A program made the position numbers and the translations under genes. Of a stretch of DNA of 64,000 nt, positions 35,564-44,264 are shown piece by piece. Each line of letters opens with the position of its first letter. Position 1 is the stretch's first letter. Where the stretch lies: the NCBI GenBank assembly GCA_965602035.1, contig OZ271919.1:1488001-1552000 (forward strand), written 5' to 3'. Source of the DNA: Natronospirillum sp965602035 (GTDB taxonomy: Bacteria; Pseudomonadota; Gammaproteobacteria; Pseudomonadales; Natronospirillaceae). The notes under the pieces were generated by a model. That model searched no databases, was not told the DNA's origin, and saw nothing but the letters and a program-made list of their open reading frames with translations.

Positions 35564-36169
35564 ATGATTGTCGGTCTTACGGGTGGTATCGGCTCCGGAA
35601 AGTCGGAGGTAAGCCGACTTCTGGCAGAGCAGTGGTCGGTTCCGGTCATTGACGCCGATCGGGTTGCCCGGGAGGTCGTGGCTCCGGGTATGCCGGCCGC
35701 GCGGGCCATCGCCGAGCGGTATCCGGAAGCCCTGCTTCCCGATGGTTCGCTGGACAGGAGCTGGCTGCGCCACAATGTGCTCCCGGATGACCGGGAGCGA
35801 CGCTGGCTGGAGAGCATTACCCACCCGGCAGTACGCGAGCGCATCATCGGCTGGCTACAGGCAGAAGAATCCCGGCACCGTTACGTTGTATTGGAGTCGC
35901 CACTGTTACTGGAAAGCGGCCAGGCGGAGCTATGTGACCTGGTTGTGGTCGTGGATGCGATGGAAGGCCAGCAGATGGACCGGGTATCCCGGCGTGATCT
36001 CCAGACACCTGAACAGACACGGGCCATAATGGACAAACAGTGGAGTCGGGAGAAGCGGTTGCAGGGGGCCGATATTGTGTTGGACAATACGGGCGCCCAC
36101 GCTGACCTGCCCGATCAGGTAGCCTTACTGCACGAGACGTTGAGCAGACAGGCCGACAGCGAGAGGTGA
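35564..36169 (+). CDS. coaE: dephospho-CoA kinase
   Basis: Last step of coenzyme A synthesis. P-loop GLTGGIGSGKSEVSRLLAEQ at the N-terminus, followed by VIDADRVAREVV and a LESPLLLESGQAELCDLVVV segment. 201 residues. Follows pilD by 46 bases. In enterics zapD lies between coaE and yacG; here only a 70-base gap is present. Confidence 0.96.
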   Translation: MIVGLTGGIGSGKSEVSRLLAEQWSVPVIDADRVAREVVAPGMPAARAIAERYPEALLPDGSLDRSWLRHNVLPDDRERRWLESITHPAVRERIIGWLQAEESRHRYVVLESPLLLESGQAELCDLVVVVDAMEGQQMDRVSRRDLQTPEQTRAIMDKQWSREKRLQGADIVLDNTGAHADLPDQVALLHETLSRQADSER

Positions 36170-36239
36170 GTGACAGGCGATGGTGGAGCGCCCGGCCCGG
36201 CACTCCCGGTAACAGCAGGCGACAATGACAAAAGGTATT

Positions 36240-36452
36240 ATGTCTCAGAATCTTGAAGTGAACTGCCCCACATGCGGTATATCGGTTCTCTGGAATGAGG
36301 AATCACCGCATCGGCCGTTCTGCTGCCACCGCTGTCGCATGCTGGATCTCGGCGACTGGGTAACCGAGGGGCACAGGATCCCGGGTGAGCCGGCGGATGG
36401 CATGATCCTGCCTGATGAAGCGCCCGGCAACGGAAACCCTTTCGACAGCTGA
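36240..36452 (+). CDS. yacG: DNA gyrase inhibitor YacG (zinc-binding)
   Basis: Small zinc protein that inhibits gyrase in E. coli. The four-Cys knuckle is VNCPTCGISVLWN and RPFCCHRCRMLDLGDW, followed by the family's EGHRIPG. ATG 36240 aligns with the E. coli N-terminus and gives 70 residues; ATG 36225 would add five residues. Confidence 0.93.
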   Translation: MSQNLEVNCPTCGISVLWNEESPHRPFCCHRCRMLDLGDWVTEGHRIPGEPADGMILPDEAPGNGNPFDS

Positions 36453-36494
36453 AGTCGGTCGCGCGTGCGCCCGCTGCTGGAATCCGGTCAGCTG
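36446..36494. repeat. inverted repeat joining yacG and mutT stops
   Basis: CAGCTGA (36446-36452, ending in the yacG stop) and TCAGCTG (36488-36494, starting with the mutT stop) are perfect 7-bp arms around a 35-base GC-rich loop. Confidence 0.4.
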
Positions 36495-36898
36495 ACGTGC
36501 ACAGGGTCGTTCAGCAAGGCCCGGATGATCGCCTTGTTGGCCTCCGGCATTTTCAGCGCGTGCAGTCGGTGCACGGATACCCAGTCGATGGCCTGTCCCT
36601 CACGACCGTAGCCTGATTGCTCCGTTACAGCGACGCGCACGAATTCAAGCCGCACCTGTTTGTCCGGATAATCATGCTCCACCACCTGCCAGGGTTCCAG
36701 GTCGTCCGGTAGCTCCGGAGACAGCCCCAGCTCTTCCAGCAGCTCGCGACGCAGCGCATCTGCCAGCGTCTCACCCGCTTCCACCTTGCCTCCGGGGAAC
36801 TCCCAGTAACCGGCGAGGTGCTGCCCTGGGCGGCGCTGCGCCACCAGGACCTGATCTGTGTGCTGAACAATGCCGACTGCCACTCGAATGCGTTTCAT
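36488..36898 (-). CDS. mutT: 8-oxo-dGTP diphosphatase MutT
   Basis: Nudix hydrolase that clears oxidised guanine nucleotides. The Nudix box GGKVEAGETLADALRRELLE plus ELG matches the consensus fully. 136 residues, with QRRPGQHLAGYWEFPG before the box as in MutT. ATG 36898 overlaps the argJ stop as ATGA, so it is translated from the secA-argJ-mutT transcript. Confidence 0.95.
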   Translation of the reverse strand: MKRIRVAVGIVQHTDQVLVAQRRPGQHLAGYWEFPGGKVEAGETLADALRRELLEELGLSPELPDDLEPWQVVEHDYPDKQVRLEFVRVAVTEQSGYGREGQAIDWVSVHRLHALKMPEANKAIIRALLNDPVHVS

Positions 36899-38127
36899 GT
36901 CCGATAATCGGCATTGATGGAGACATAATCGTGGCTAAGGTCCGTGGTCCAGACCGTCTCTGTGACCGTGCCCCGGCCGAGACCCACGGTCACGGTCAGT
37001 TCCTCACGGGCAAAAACAGCCGCACCCCGCTCTTCGGTATAGGCGGGGTGGCGCTGCCCACCGGCAACGACGGGCACATCATCCACCGCGAGTGTCACGC
37101 GGTTGACGTCCAGGTCATCCAGCGGTGCCCGCCCCACCGCGGCCAGTAAGCGACCCCAGTTGGCATCGCCTGCGGCCAACGCCGTTTTCACCAGGGGTGA
37201 GTGGGCAATTGTATAGGCAACAGCCAGAGCTTCCCTGACCGAGGTTGCCTCCGTCACTCGTACCGCCATGACGCGCGTCACGCCCTCACCGTCCCGGATT
37301 ATCTGCTGAGCCAGTTCGTGCATGACCGCCTCGATGGCAGAGGCGAAGTCGCTCCAGCCGGCAGTTTCCGGCGACAGAGAAACGCCTGACTGGCCGGTTG
37401 CCGCCAGCACGCAAGCGTCATTGGTTGACGTGTCGCCATCCACGGAAATACGGTTGAAGGTCTTTTCGGTCGCTGTCTGAAGCAGTGTCTGCAGGTCAGC
37501 GCTGCTCACTGCCGCATCCGTGCAGACGAATCCGAGCATGGTCGCCATGTTCGGGCAGATCATCCCGGAGCCTTTGCTCATGCCGGTAATCGTTACCGTT
37601 GAGCCGCCTATGTCGACCGTAACCGAATGCCCTTTGGCACGGGTGTCGGTGGTGAGTATTGACCGGGCAGCCGTATACCAATCGGCATCACCGAGCGATG
37701 CGGCCAGAGAGGGAATGGCGCGCTGCATGCGGTCGACAGGAAGGTACTCACCGATTACGCCTGTCGAGAAGGGAATGATGGAACTGGCCCGCAGATTCAG
37801 CGCTTCTCCGGTGGCCTCACAGCAGGCCCGCGCATCGTTCAACCCCTGCTCTCCGGTGCCGGCATTGGCATTGCCGGTATTGATCAGCAACGCCACCGGC
37901 TCCCGACGATCAGACCGGGCATAACGCGCGACATGATCACGGGCTATATGCACCGGGGCGGCACAGAACCGGTTGCGCGTGAACACGGCTGCCAGCTCAG
38001 AGCCCGCCGCCAGTTCCACCAACACAAGGTCCTGTTTGCCGGGTGTTTTTATGCCGGCGGACGCGACCCCGAGGCGTACACCCCGAACCGGTCGCAACTC
38101 TGTCGTGATTCCCGATCCAACGGCCAT
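36895..38127 (-). CDS. argJ: bifunctional ornithine acetyltransferase / N-acetylglutamate synthase
   Basis: Arginine pathway enzyme that recycles acetyl groups. The precursor self-cleaves before the nucleophilic Thr in ICPNMATMLGFVCTDAA. 410 residues, with ITGMSKGSGM before it and ISVDGDTSTNDACVLAATG after. The C-terminal VSINADYRT is typical. Starts 15 bases after secA. Confidence 0.96.
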   Translation of the reverse strand: MAVGSGITTELRPVRGVRLGVASAGIKTPGKQDLVLVELAAGSELAAVFTRNRFCAAPVHIARDHVARYARSDRREPVALLINTGNANAGTGEQGLNDARACCEATGEALNLRASSIIPFSTGVIGEYLPVDRMQRAIPSLAASLGDADWYTAARSILTTDTRAKGHSVTVDIGGSTVTITGMSKGSGMICPNMATMLGFVCTDAAVSSADLQTLLQTATEKTFNRISVDGDTSTNDACVLAATGQSGVSLSPETAGWSDFASAIEAVMHELAQQIIRDGEGVTRVMAVRVTEATSVREALAVAYTIAHSPLVKTALAAGDANWGRLLAAVGRAPLDDLDVNRVTLAVDDVPVVAGGQRHPAYTEERGAAVFAREELTVTVGLGRGTVTETVWTTDLSHDYVSINADYRT

Positions 38128-38142
38128 TACGGGCTCCTCCGC

Positions 38143-40851
38143 TCAGCTCAGCCGCCCATGACAATGCTTGTATTTCTTGCCCGAGCCACAGGGGCAGGGC
38201 TCATTACGCCCGACTTTCGGGACGGCTTCCGCGCCCGGAGCGGCGCCGGCACTGCTCGCCGCCGAGCGTGCCTCCGCCTGCCGCTGCTGCAATTCCCTGA
38301 GTGCCCTTTCCTGCTCGGCCCGCTTGCGTTCCATTTCGGCCACTTCCTCGCGGCTGCGAACCTGCACGTGAGAGAGTACCCGGATGGTCTCACGCTTGAC
38401 GCTTTCCAGCATTTCCTGGAACAGCATAAACGCTTCTTTCTTGTACTCCTGCTTCGGGTTTTTCTGCGCATAACCACGCAGGTGGATACCCTGGCGGAGC
38501 TGATCCATCTGATGCAGATGTTCCTTCCAGTGCTGGTCCAGTACCTGCAGCATGACCTGTTTTTCAAACTGCCTTATAGCCTGGGCACCGGCCTGCTCCT
38601 CTTTTGCTGCGTACTCCTGCTCCAGAGCCTCCATAATGCGATCGCGCAGACCCTGTTCAGCAAGGTGGTCATCTTCATCCAGCCATTGTTGCAACGGCAA
38701 CTGGACAGAGAATGCCTGCCTCAGGTGTTCGGTCAGCCCCTTGATATCCCACTGTTCATGCAGGCTGCCCGGCGGAATATAGTCGTCGATGGCTTCATGA
38801 ACGACATCCGCCCGAATCGTCTGAATCATCTCGGAGAGGTCATCAGCCGCCATCAATTCGTCGCGCTGCGAATACACGACGCTACGCTGATCATTGGCGA
38901 CGTTATCGTATTCGAGCAACTGCTTACGAATGTCGAAATTGCGGTTTTCTACCTTGCGCTGGGCCTTTTCGATGGCATTGGACACCATTCTGGCTTCCAG
39001 TGCCTCACCGTCCTTCATGCCCAGACCCTGCATCATGGACTTCATGCGATCCGACATGAATATCCGCATGAACGGGTCTTCGAGCGACAGGTAGAAACGG
39101 GATGAGCCGGGGTCACCCTGACGGCCCGCACGCCCACGCAGCTGGTTGTCGATACGGCGGGACTCGTGACGTTCTGTGCCGATTATGTGAAGCCCCCCGG
39201 CTTCCACCACCTGGCGGTTGCGGGCTTCCCACTCTGACCTGATACGCTGCACCGTTGCTTCGTCGGGGTTATCCAGTGCCTTGACCTCTGCCTCCCAGTT
39301 ACCGCCGAGTACAATATCGGTGCCCCGCCCCGCCATGTTCGTGGCTATGGTGATCGCTCCGGGTCGACCCGCGTCGGCAATGATCTGTGCTTCATTGGCA
39401 TGGTTCTTGGCATTCAGCACGTTGTGCGGCAGTTTTTCCTGCTTGAGTGCCTCCGCTATACGTTCCGAGGCTTCAACCGAAGCGGTGCCCACGAGCACCG
39501 GGCGACCGGCGCTCACGGACTCGCGGATATCACCGATAACAGCACGAAACTTCTCGTCCTCGGTCATATAAACGAGGTCGTTGTTGTCGGTCCGTGCAAT
39601 CGGTTTGTTGGTGGGAATCACGACCACATCGAGGCCATAAATCTGGCGCAGCTCGAATGCTTCCGTATCGGCCGTACCGGTCATGCCGGCCAGTTTGTCA
39701 TAGAGACGGAAGTAGTTCTGAAACGTGGTAGAGGCCAGCGTCTGGTTCTCGCGCTGCACCGGCAGCCCCTCTTTCGCCTCAATCGCCTGGTGCAGGCCAT
39801 CGCCCCAGCGCCGCCCGGGCATTGTGCGTCCGGTATGTTCGTCGACAATCACCACCTGGTTATCCTGGACAATGTAATCGACATTGCGATGAAACAGATG
39901 GTGGGCGCGCAGTGCCGCATGGGCGTGGTGTAACAGGCCCAGGTTGGTCGGTGCGTAGAGCGATTCGCCTTCCGGCAGCAAACCGGCCTGGTTCAGCAGG
40001 TGTTCGAGCCGCTCGTGGCCCTGTTCTGTCAGTTCAACCAGGCGGTCCTTTTCATCGACCGTGAAATCACCGCTCTCCTCGGATTCCTCCTCGGCGACAG
40101 CCGTCTGCTGACGCAGGTTGGGGACCAGCCTGTTCAGTGTCTCATAAAGCTTCGAGCTGTCACCGGCAGGCCCGGAAATAACCAGCGGTGTACGCGCCTC
40201 ATCGATCAGGATTGAGTCCACCTCATCGACAATGGCGAAGACCTGGCCACGCTGGTACTTGTCTTCCAGGCGGAACGCCATGTTGTCGCGAAGATAGTCA
40301 AACCCGAACTCATTGTTCGTACCGTAGGTCACGTCAGCCTGATAGGCTGCCCGCTTTTCTTCCGGGGGCTGCTGGCTGCGCACCACACCCACGGTCAGAC
40401 CGAGAAATTCATACAGTGGCTGCATCCAGGCCGCATCGCGGGCAGCCAGATAGTCATTCACTGTGACAATATGTGTGCCTTCGCCCGGCAGTGCGTTGAG
40501 GTAGACGGGAAGTGTGGCAACCAGGGTCTTGCCCTCACCTGTCTTCATCTCTGCCACTTTACCCTGGTGGAGAACGATGCCGCCGATCATCTGCACATCG
40601 AAATGCCGCATACCGAGCACGCGCTGACTGGCTTCGCGCACTACAGCAAAGGCTTCCGGCAACAGACTGTCCAGGCTTTCCCCGTTAGCGAGCCGTTCGC
40701 GGAACTTCGGCGTGAACGCCTTCAGCTCCTCATCCGAGAGTGCACCGAGGTTTTCCTCAAGCGCATTGATGCGGGCTACCTGCTTTCGTAATTGTTTGAT
40801 TTCACGTTCGTTCTTGGTACCAACAATTGCTTTGGCCAGCTGTGTAAACAT
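38143..40851 (-). CDS. secA: preprotein translocase ATPase SecA
   Basis: Motor ATPase of Sec export. Walker A is AEMKTGEGKTLVATLPVYLN, and DEVDSILIDEARTPLVISGP gives the DEAD motif; the helicase domain 2 signature TNMAGRGTDIVLGG is present. The C-terminal zinc/SecB-binding tail is intact (RNEPCPCGSGKKYKHCHG). 902 residues, normal length. The secM regulator of enterics is absent; the slot towards lpxC holds a repeat and an M23 peptidase gene. Confidence 0.98.
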   Translation of the reverse strand: MFTQLAKAIVGTKNEREIKQLRKQVARINALEENLGALSDEELKAFTPKFRERLANGESLDSLLPEAFAVVREASQRVLGMRHFDVQMIGGIVLHQGKVAEMKTGEGKTLVATLPVYLNALPGEGTHIVTVNDYLAARDAAWMQPLYEFLGLTVGVVRSQQPPEEKRAAYQADVTYGTNNEFGFDYLRDNMAFRLEDKYQRGQVFAIVDEVDSILIDEARTPLVISGPAGDSSKLYETLNRLVPNLRQQTAVAEEESEESGDFTVDEKDRLVELTEQGHERLEHLLNQAGLLPEGESLYAPTNLGLLHHAHAALRAHHLFHRNVDYIVQDNQVVIVDEHTGRTMPGRRWGDGLHQAIEAKEGLPVQRENQTLASTTFQNYFRLYDKLAGMTGTADTEAFELRQIYGLDVVVIPTNKPIARTDNNDLVYMTEDEKFRAVIGDIRESVSAGRPVLVGTASVEASERIAEALKQEKLPHNVLNAKNHANEAQIIADAGRPGAITIATNMAGRGTDIVLGGNWEAEVKALDNPDEATVQRIRSEWEARNRQVVEAGGLHIIGTERHESRRIDNQLRGRAGRQGDPGSSRFYLSLEDPFMRIFMSDRMKSMMQGLGMKDGEALEARMVSNAIEKAQRKVENRNFDIRKQLLEYDNVANDQRSVVYSQRDELMAADDLSEMIQTIRADVVHEAIDDYIPPGSLHEQWDIKGLTEHLRQAFSVQLPLQQWLDEDDHLAEQGLRDRIMEALEQEYAAKEEQAGAQAIRQFEKQVMLQVLDQHWKEHLHQMDQLRQGIHLRGYAQKNPKQEYKKEAFMLFQEMLESVKRETIRVLSHVQVRSREEVAEMERKRAEQERALRELQQRQAEARSAASSAGAAPGAEAVPKVGRNEPCPCGSGKKYKHCHGRLS

Positions 40852-40887
40852 GGATGACTACTATGCCTGAAAAATCGAATGCGCCGT

Positions 40888-40918
40888 ACTATATCAGATT
40901 CACAGGCCGGGTGAGTAA
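40888..40918 (-). promoter_or_regulatory. probable secA promoter (extended -10)
   Basis: On the minus strand TGATATAGT gives an extended -10 (TG-A-TATAGT, to 40888), with TTACTC (40918-40913) 19 bases upstream as a weak -35. The start would lie about 30 bases before the secA ATG. Confidence 0.5.
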
Positions 40919-40960
40919 CCTGCAGCCAGCGAAGAATCATCGTGAGAACTCTGAGAATAG

Positions 40961-41102
40961 AGGAAGCGCTTGTAAACGTCGCGAGCGCAGACCTGGCAAG
41001 GCGAAATTCAGGGAGCGCGCGGAGTTTACAAACAGTAAATCAGCAGGGCGAGCTGGATTTTAACGCAGCCAGGTCAAGCGCAGCAGTTTACACGCGTTTC
41101 CT
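40961..41102. repeat. 142-bp imperfect palindromic repeat element
   Basis: The two halves are inverted copies: ends AGGAAGCGCTTGTAAAC on the left and AGGAAACGCGTGTAAAC as the reverse complement of the right. Further shared blocks are GCGC, ACCTGGC, AAAATTCAG/AAAATCCAG and GTTTAC/ATTTAC near the centre. It lies in the secA-M23 gap, and its right end supplies the last two bases of the M23 gene's TAG stop. The composition looks like a dispersed, non-coding palindromic element. I saw no second copy in this window. Confidence 0.65.
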
Positions 41103-42033
41103 ACTGGCGGCGGGTAATAAAGTCAATCGGATCAAGCGTCCGCCCGTTCCGATGCACCTCAAAATGAACATGTGGCCCGGTTGAGCGACCGGAACTGCCC
41201 AGAGCAGCAATAGGCTGCCCCTTTTCGACGACCTCACCGGCCGTAACCAGAAGGTCCTGGTTGTGGGCGTAGAGTGTCTTGTAGCCATCGCCGTGGTTTA
41301 TTTCCACAACGTTGCCGAAGCCGCCATTAACGCCGGCGAATTCAACCACTCCGGCTGCCACGGCAATCACTTCCGCACCTATACGCCCGGCAAAATCTAG
41401 CCCGCCATGCCAGCTACGGGAGCCGGTGAACGGATCGGTGCGGTAGCCGTAACGGGAGCTCATCCAGGTTCCACTGCCAACCGGACGACCGGCAATAAAG
41501 GTTTCACTGTCAAGTTGCCGGTTCTGCAACAGGTCCTGCATGACCGTGAGCTGCTGCCGACGCGAGATCAACTGATCTTCCAGAGCGTCCAACTGAGCCG
41601 AGAACCGTGCAGCGCCTGTTGCGGGAGACTCGTCGGCCTGTACGCCGAGCTCCGGCCCGCCCATACCGGGCGACCGCGTGAAATCAAACTCCTCGGCGTC
41701 GAGATCGGCCACGTCAACCAACCGCTCTCCGAGTGCGTCGAGCCGGCTGGAACGCGCCTGCAGTTCGGCCAGCCGAACTGTCAGCGCAGCCAGCTCCTCG
41801 CTGGTGTCCTGCTCAACCTGTCGCAGTCGCTCATCCTGCGCGGCGAGTTCTGACTCCCAGCGGGCCACAGCGCGATCATCCACGGGCGAGGCATTTGGCG
41901 CCTGGCCCAGGTAGTAACCGCCACCGAACGCCATGCCGGCGAAAACAATTGAGACGTAGGGAACGAGCTGACCGAACCAGCGGGGCAGATGTATCGATTT
42001 TCCGTGCTTTCTGGTAACCAGAATAATCTGCAT
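41101..42033 (-). CDS. M23 (LytM) family metallopeptidase, membrane-anchored
   Basis: Peptidoglycan endopeptidase candidate of 310 residues. A basic N-terminus (VTRKHGKSIHLPRW) and one membrane helix at about 25-45 precede a coiled coil (about 55-110, LAAQDERLRQVEQDTSEELA). The LytM domain has the zinc ligands in SWHGGLDFAGRIGAEVIAVA and in GPHVHFEVHRNG, with the DGYKTLYAHNQDLLV strand between. The active site looks intact, unlike EnvC-type activators. Gene order lpxC-M23-secA matches Pseudomonas. The stop codon is formed partly by the adjoining repeat. Confidence 0.9.
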   Translation of the reverse strand: MQIILVTRKHGKSIHLPRWFGQLVPYVSIVFAGMAFGGGYYLGQAPNASPVDDRAVARWESELAAQDERLRQVEQDTSEELAALTVRLAELQARSSRLDALGERLVDVADLDAEEFDFTRSPGMGGPELGVQADESPATGAARFSAQLDALEDQLISRRQQLTVMQDLLQNRQLDSETFIAGRPVGSGTWMSSRYGYRTDPFTGSRSWHGGLDFAGRIGAEVIAVAAGVVEFAGVNGGFGNVVEINHGDGYKTLYAHNQDLLVTAGEVVEKGQPIAALGSSGRSTGPHVHFEVHRNGRTLDPIDFITRRQ

Positions 42034-42055
42034 GCCCCGGGCTCCGAATGAGTGA

Positions 42056-42961
42056 TCAGGCCAGCGCCGGTCTGTAGGATATCGGCGCCGTCTCCGGTGA
42101 ATCGAACGTCATATACTCCCACGCTTCCGGCCGGCAGAGCAATTCTCTCAGCAGTAGGTTGTTCAGGTTGTGGCCGGATTTTTCCGCCACATAATGGCCT
42201 ATGAGACTGTACCCGAGCAGGTACAGGTCACCGACGGCGTCGAGTATCTTGTGCTTCACGAACTCATCATCGTAACGCAGCCCGTCGTCATTGAGAATAC
42301 GGTACTCGTCCATGGCGATGGCGTTATTGAAATTCGCGCCCAGTGCCAGGTTGTTTGCGCGCAGATACTCAAAATCGCGCAGAAAGCCGAATGTGCGGGC
42401 CCGGCTGATCTCCTTGACGAAGGTCGACGAGGAGAAATCAAGGCTCGCAAACTGCTTGTCCGGTGCAAAGGCAGGATGGTCAAAATCGATCCGGAAACTG
42501 AGTTTAAAGCCGTCGTAGGGCTCAAACCGCGCCAGCCGGTCACCATCACGGACTTCAATGGGTCGGAGTATCCGGATGTATTTTTTCGGAGCTTCCTGCT
42601 CGGCGATACCTGCTGACTGCAGGAGGAACACAAAGGGCCCGGCACTGCCATCCATAATGGGCACTTCGGCGGCGCTGACTTCCACGACCGCATTGTCCAC
42701 ACCCAGACCGGCAAAGGCCGACAGCAGGTGCTCAACAGTATCCACCCTGACGTCTCCCTCCATCAGCGTGGTCGAGAGCGTGGTTTCGCCTACATTCATG
42801 GCAAACGCGTGAATATCCACCACTGGCTCAAGATCCGTGCGCCGGAACACAATGCCTGTGTTTTCCGACGCCGGACGGATGGTCAGGTATACTTTTTCCC
42901 CGGAGTGTAACCCGACACCGGTCGCCTTGATGGCGTTTTTCAGGGTGCGTTGCTTCACCAT
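42056..42961 (-). CDS. lpxC: UDP-3-O-acyl-N-acetylglucosamine deacetylase
   Basis: Zinc deacetylase, the first committed step of lipid A synthesis. Zinc ligands are in TVEHLLSAFAGLGVDNAVVE and KHKILDAVGDLYLLGYSLIG; the catalytic His is in EKSGHNLNNLLLRELL. 301 residues. N-terminal LKNAIKATGVGLHSGEKVYL is typical. Separated from ftsZ by 86 bases that carry a good promoter. Confidence 0.98.
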   Translation of the reverse strand: MVKQRTLKNAIKATGVGLHSGEKVYLTIRPASENTGIVFRRTDLEPVVDIHAFAMNVGETTLSTTLMEGDVRVDTVEHLLSAFAGLGVDNAVVEVSAAEVPIMDGSAGPFVFLLQSAGIAEQEAPKKYIRILRPIEVRDGDRLARFEPYDGFKLSFRIDFDHPAFAPDKQFASLDFSSSTFVKEISRARTFGFLRDFEYLRANNLALGANFNNAIAMDEYRILNDDGLRYDDEFVKHKILDAVGDLYLLGYSLIGHYVAEKSGHNLNNLLLRELLCRPEAWEYMTFDSPETAPISYRPALA

Positions 42962-43007
42962 TGCTGTCAGCGTTCCTGCCTGTTTCGTCTATGAAAGGTA
43001 ACCGCAG

Positions 43008-43036
43008 ATAATACCAAATGCGATCGTGGCTGATAA
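43008..43036 (-). promoter_or_regulatory. lpxC promoter
   Basis: On the minus strand TTATCA (43036-43031), a 17-base spacer and TATTAT (43013-43008) lie about 45 bases before the lpxC start. This is the best sigma-70 match in the window. The -35 is part of an inverted repeat with the ftsZ stop. Confidence 0.65.
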
Positions 43037-43051
43037 GTCATATTTTATCAG
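43030..43051. repeat. inverted repeat linking ftsZ stop and lpxC -35
   Basis: CTGATAA (43030-43036) and TTATCAG (43045-43051) are perfect 7-bp arms with an 8-base AT-rich loop. It could be a weak ftsZ terminator or an operator over the lpxC promoter. Confidence 0.45.
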
Positions 43052-44235
43052 TCCGCCTGGCGTCGCAGAAAAGCCGGCACATCCAACAGGTCATCCATGC
43101 TGTCTCTGGAGTTGCTGTCACCTGCCTGTCTGGAGGCCTCAGCGCTCCGGCGACGCATCACTGTCGGCGTATCCATCGTCCGGTAGTTCGGCTCTGCAGT
43201 CTTACGGGTATTGTCTACTGCAATGGTCGGTTTGTCTTCACGTTCACCGATACCAGTGGCCACAACTGTGACGCGGATCTCATCGCTCAGTTCCGGATCA
43301 ATGGCCGTGCCAATTACGATAGTGGCGTCGTCGGCCGCAAAATCCTCAATGATATCGCCGACTGCCTGATACTCGCGCAGCCCCAGATTGACGCCCGCAG
43401 TGATATTGACCAGCACGCCACGCGCACCACGAAGATCCACGTCTTCCAGCAGGGGTGACTTGATGGCTTCCTCGGCAGCCTTCACCGCCCGGTTCTCGCC
43501 TTTGGCAACACCGGCACCCATCATGGCCATACCCATCTCGGACATAACGGTACGAACGTCGGCGAAGTCCACATTGATCTTGCCCTGACGGACGATCAGG
43601 TCTGAAACACCCTGAACCGCATTGAGCAGAACATTGTCGGCCTCGGCGAAGGCATCCAGCAGACTGATGTCATCGTCCATCGCGCTGAGCAGTTTCTCGT
43701 TCGGGATGGAGATGAGGGAATCAACGTGCTGGCGCAGGCCGTCGATACCGGCTTCTGCCACTTTGAGCCGACGTTTGCCCTCAAACCGGAACGGCTTGGT
43801 GACCACACCGACGGTGAGAATACCGAGCTCCTTGGACACCTCAGCCACGATCGGAGCTGCACCGGTACCGGTGCCTCCGCCCATGCCCGCGGTGACAAAC
43901 ACCATGTCTGCGCCCGTAAGTGCCTCGATGAGTTTCTCCCGGTCTTCCAACGCTGACTGTCTGCCGACTTCAGGGTTCGCCCCCGCACCAAGGCCCCGGG
44001 TAATGCCGCCACCCAGCTGCAGGATGGTCGCACCGTCCACACTGTCCAGCGCCTGGGCATCGGTATTGGCACAGATGAACTGTACGCCCGGTACCTGATT
44101 ACTGGTCAGCATATGTTGTATCGCGTTGCAGCCACCGCCCCCGACGCCGACAACCTTGATGACGGCCTGATTCGGCGCGGACTCGATCAGCGTGAACATA
44201 TCGCCAGAACTCATATTGCTGTCATGCTCTGTCAT
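43048..44235 (-). CDS. ftsZ: cell division GTPase FtsZ
   Basis: Tubulin homologue forming the Z ring. The GTP-binding loop GMGGGTGTGAAPIVAEVSKE, the N-terminal VIKVVGVGGGGCNAIQHML and the T7 loop INVDFADVRTVMSEMG are intact. A variable linker ends in the conserved peptide LDVPAFLRRQAD, which binds FtsA and ZipA. 395 residues from ATG 44235, which has AGGAG upstream; longer in-frame starts reach into ftsA. Last of the dcw run. Confidence 0.99.
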   Translation of the reverse strand: MTEHDSNMSSGDMFTLIESAPNQAVIKVVGVGGGGCNAIQHMLTSNQVPGVQFICANTDAQALDSVDGATILQLGGGITRGLGAGANPEVGRQSALEDREKLIEALTGADMVFVTAGMGGGTGTGAAPIVAEVSKELGILTVGVVTKPFRFEGKRRLKVAEAGIDGLRQHVDSLISIPNEKLLSAMDDDISLLDAFAEADNVLLNAVQGVSDLIVRQGKINVDFADVRTVMSEMGMAMMGAGVAKGENRAVKAAEEAIKSPLLEDVDLRGARGVLVNITAGVNLGLREYQAVGDIIEDFAADDATIVIGTAIDPELSDEIRVTVVATGIGEREDKPTIAVDNTRKTAEPNYRTMDTPTVMRRRSAEASRQAGDSNSRDSMDDLLDVPAFLRRQAD

Positions 44236-44264
44236 TTTTCTGCTCCTGTGTGCGCTTATTCCGT

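Noticed and set aside
36169..36240. a hidden zapD between coaE and yacG
   Set aside because: The gap is only 70 bases and holds no frame of useful length.
37933..39105. 390-codon plus-strand frame
   Set aside because: Antisense to argJ and secA; no recognisable domain and no ribosome site.
40852..40960. a secM-like arrest peptide before secA
   Set aside because: No frame with a signal sequence or an arrest motif; the gap holds a promoter and the repeat element.
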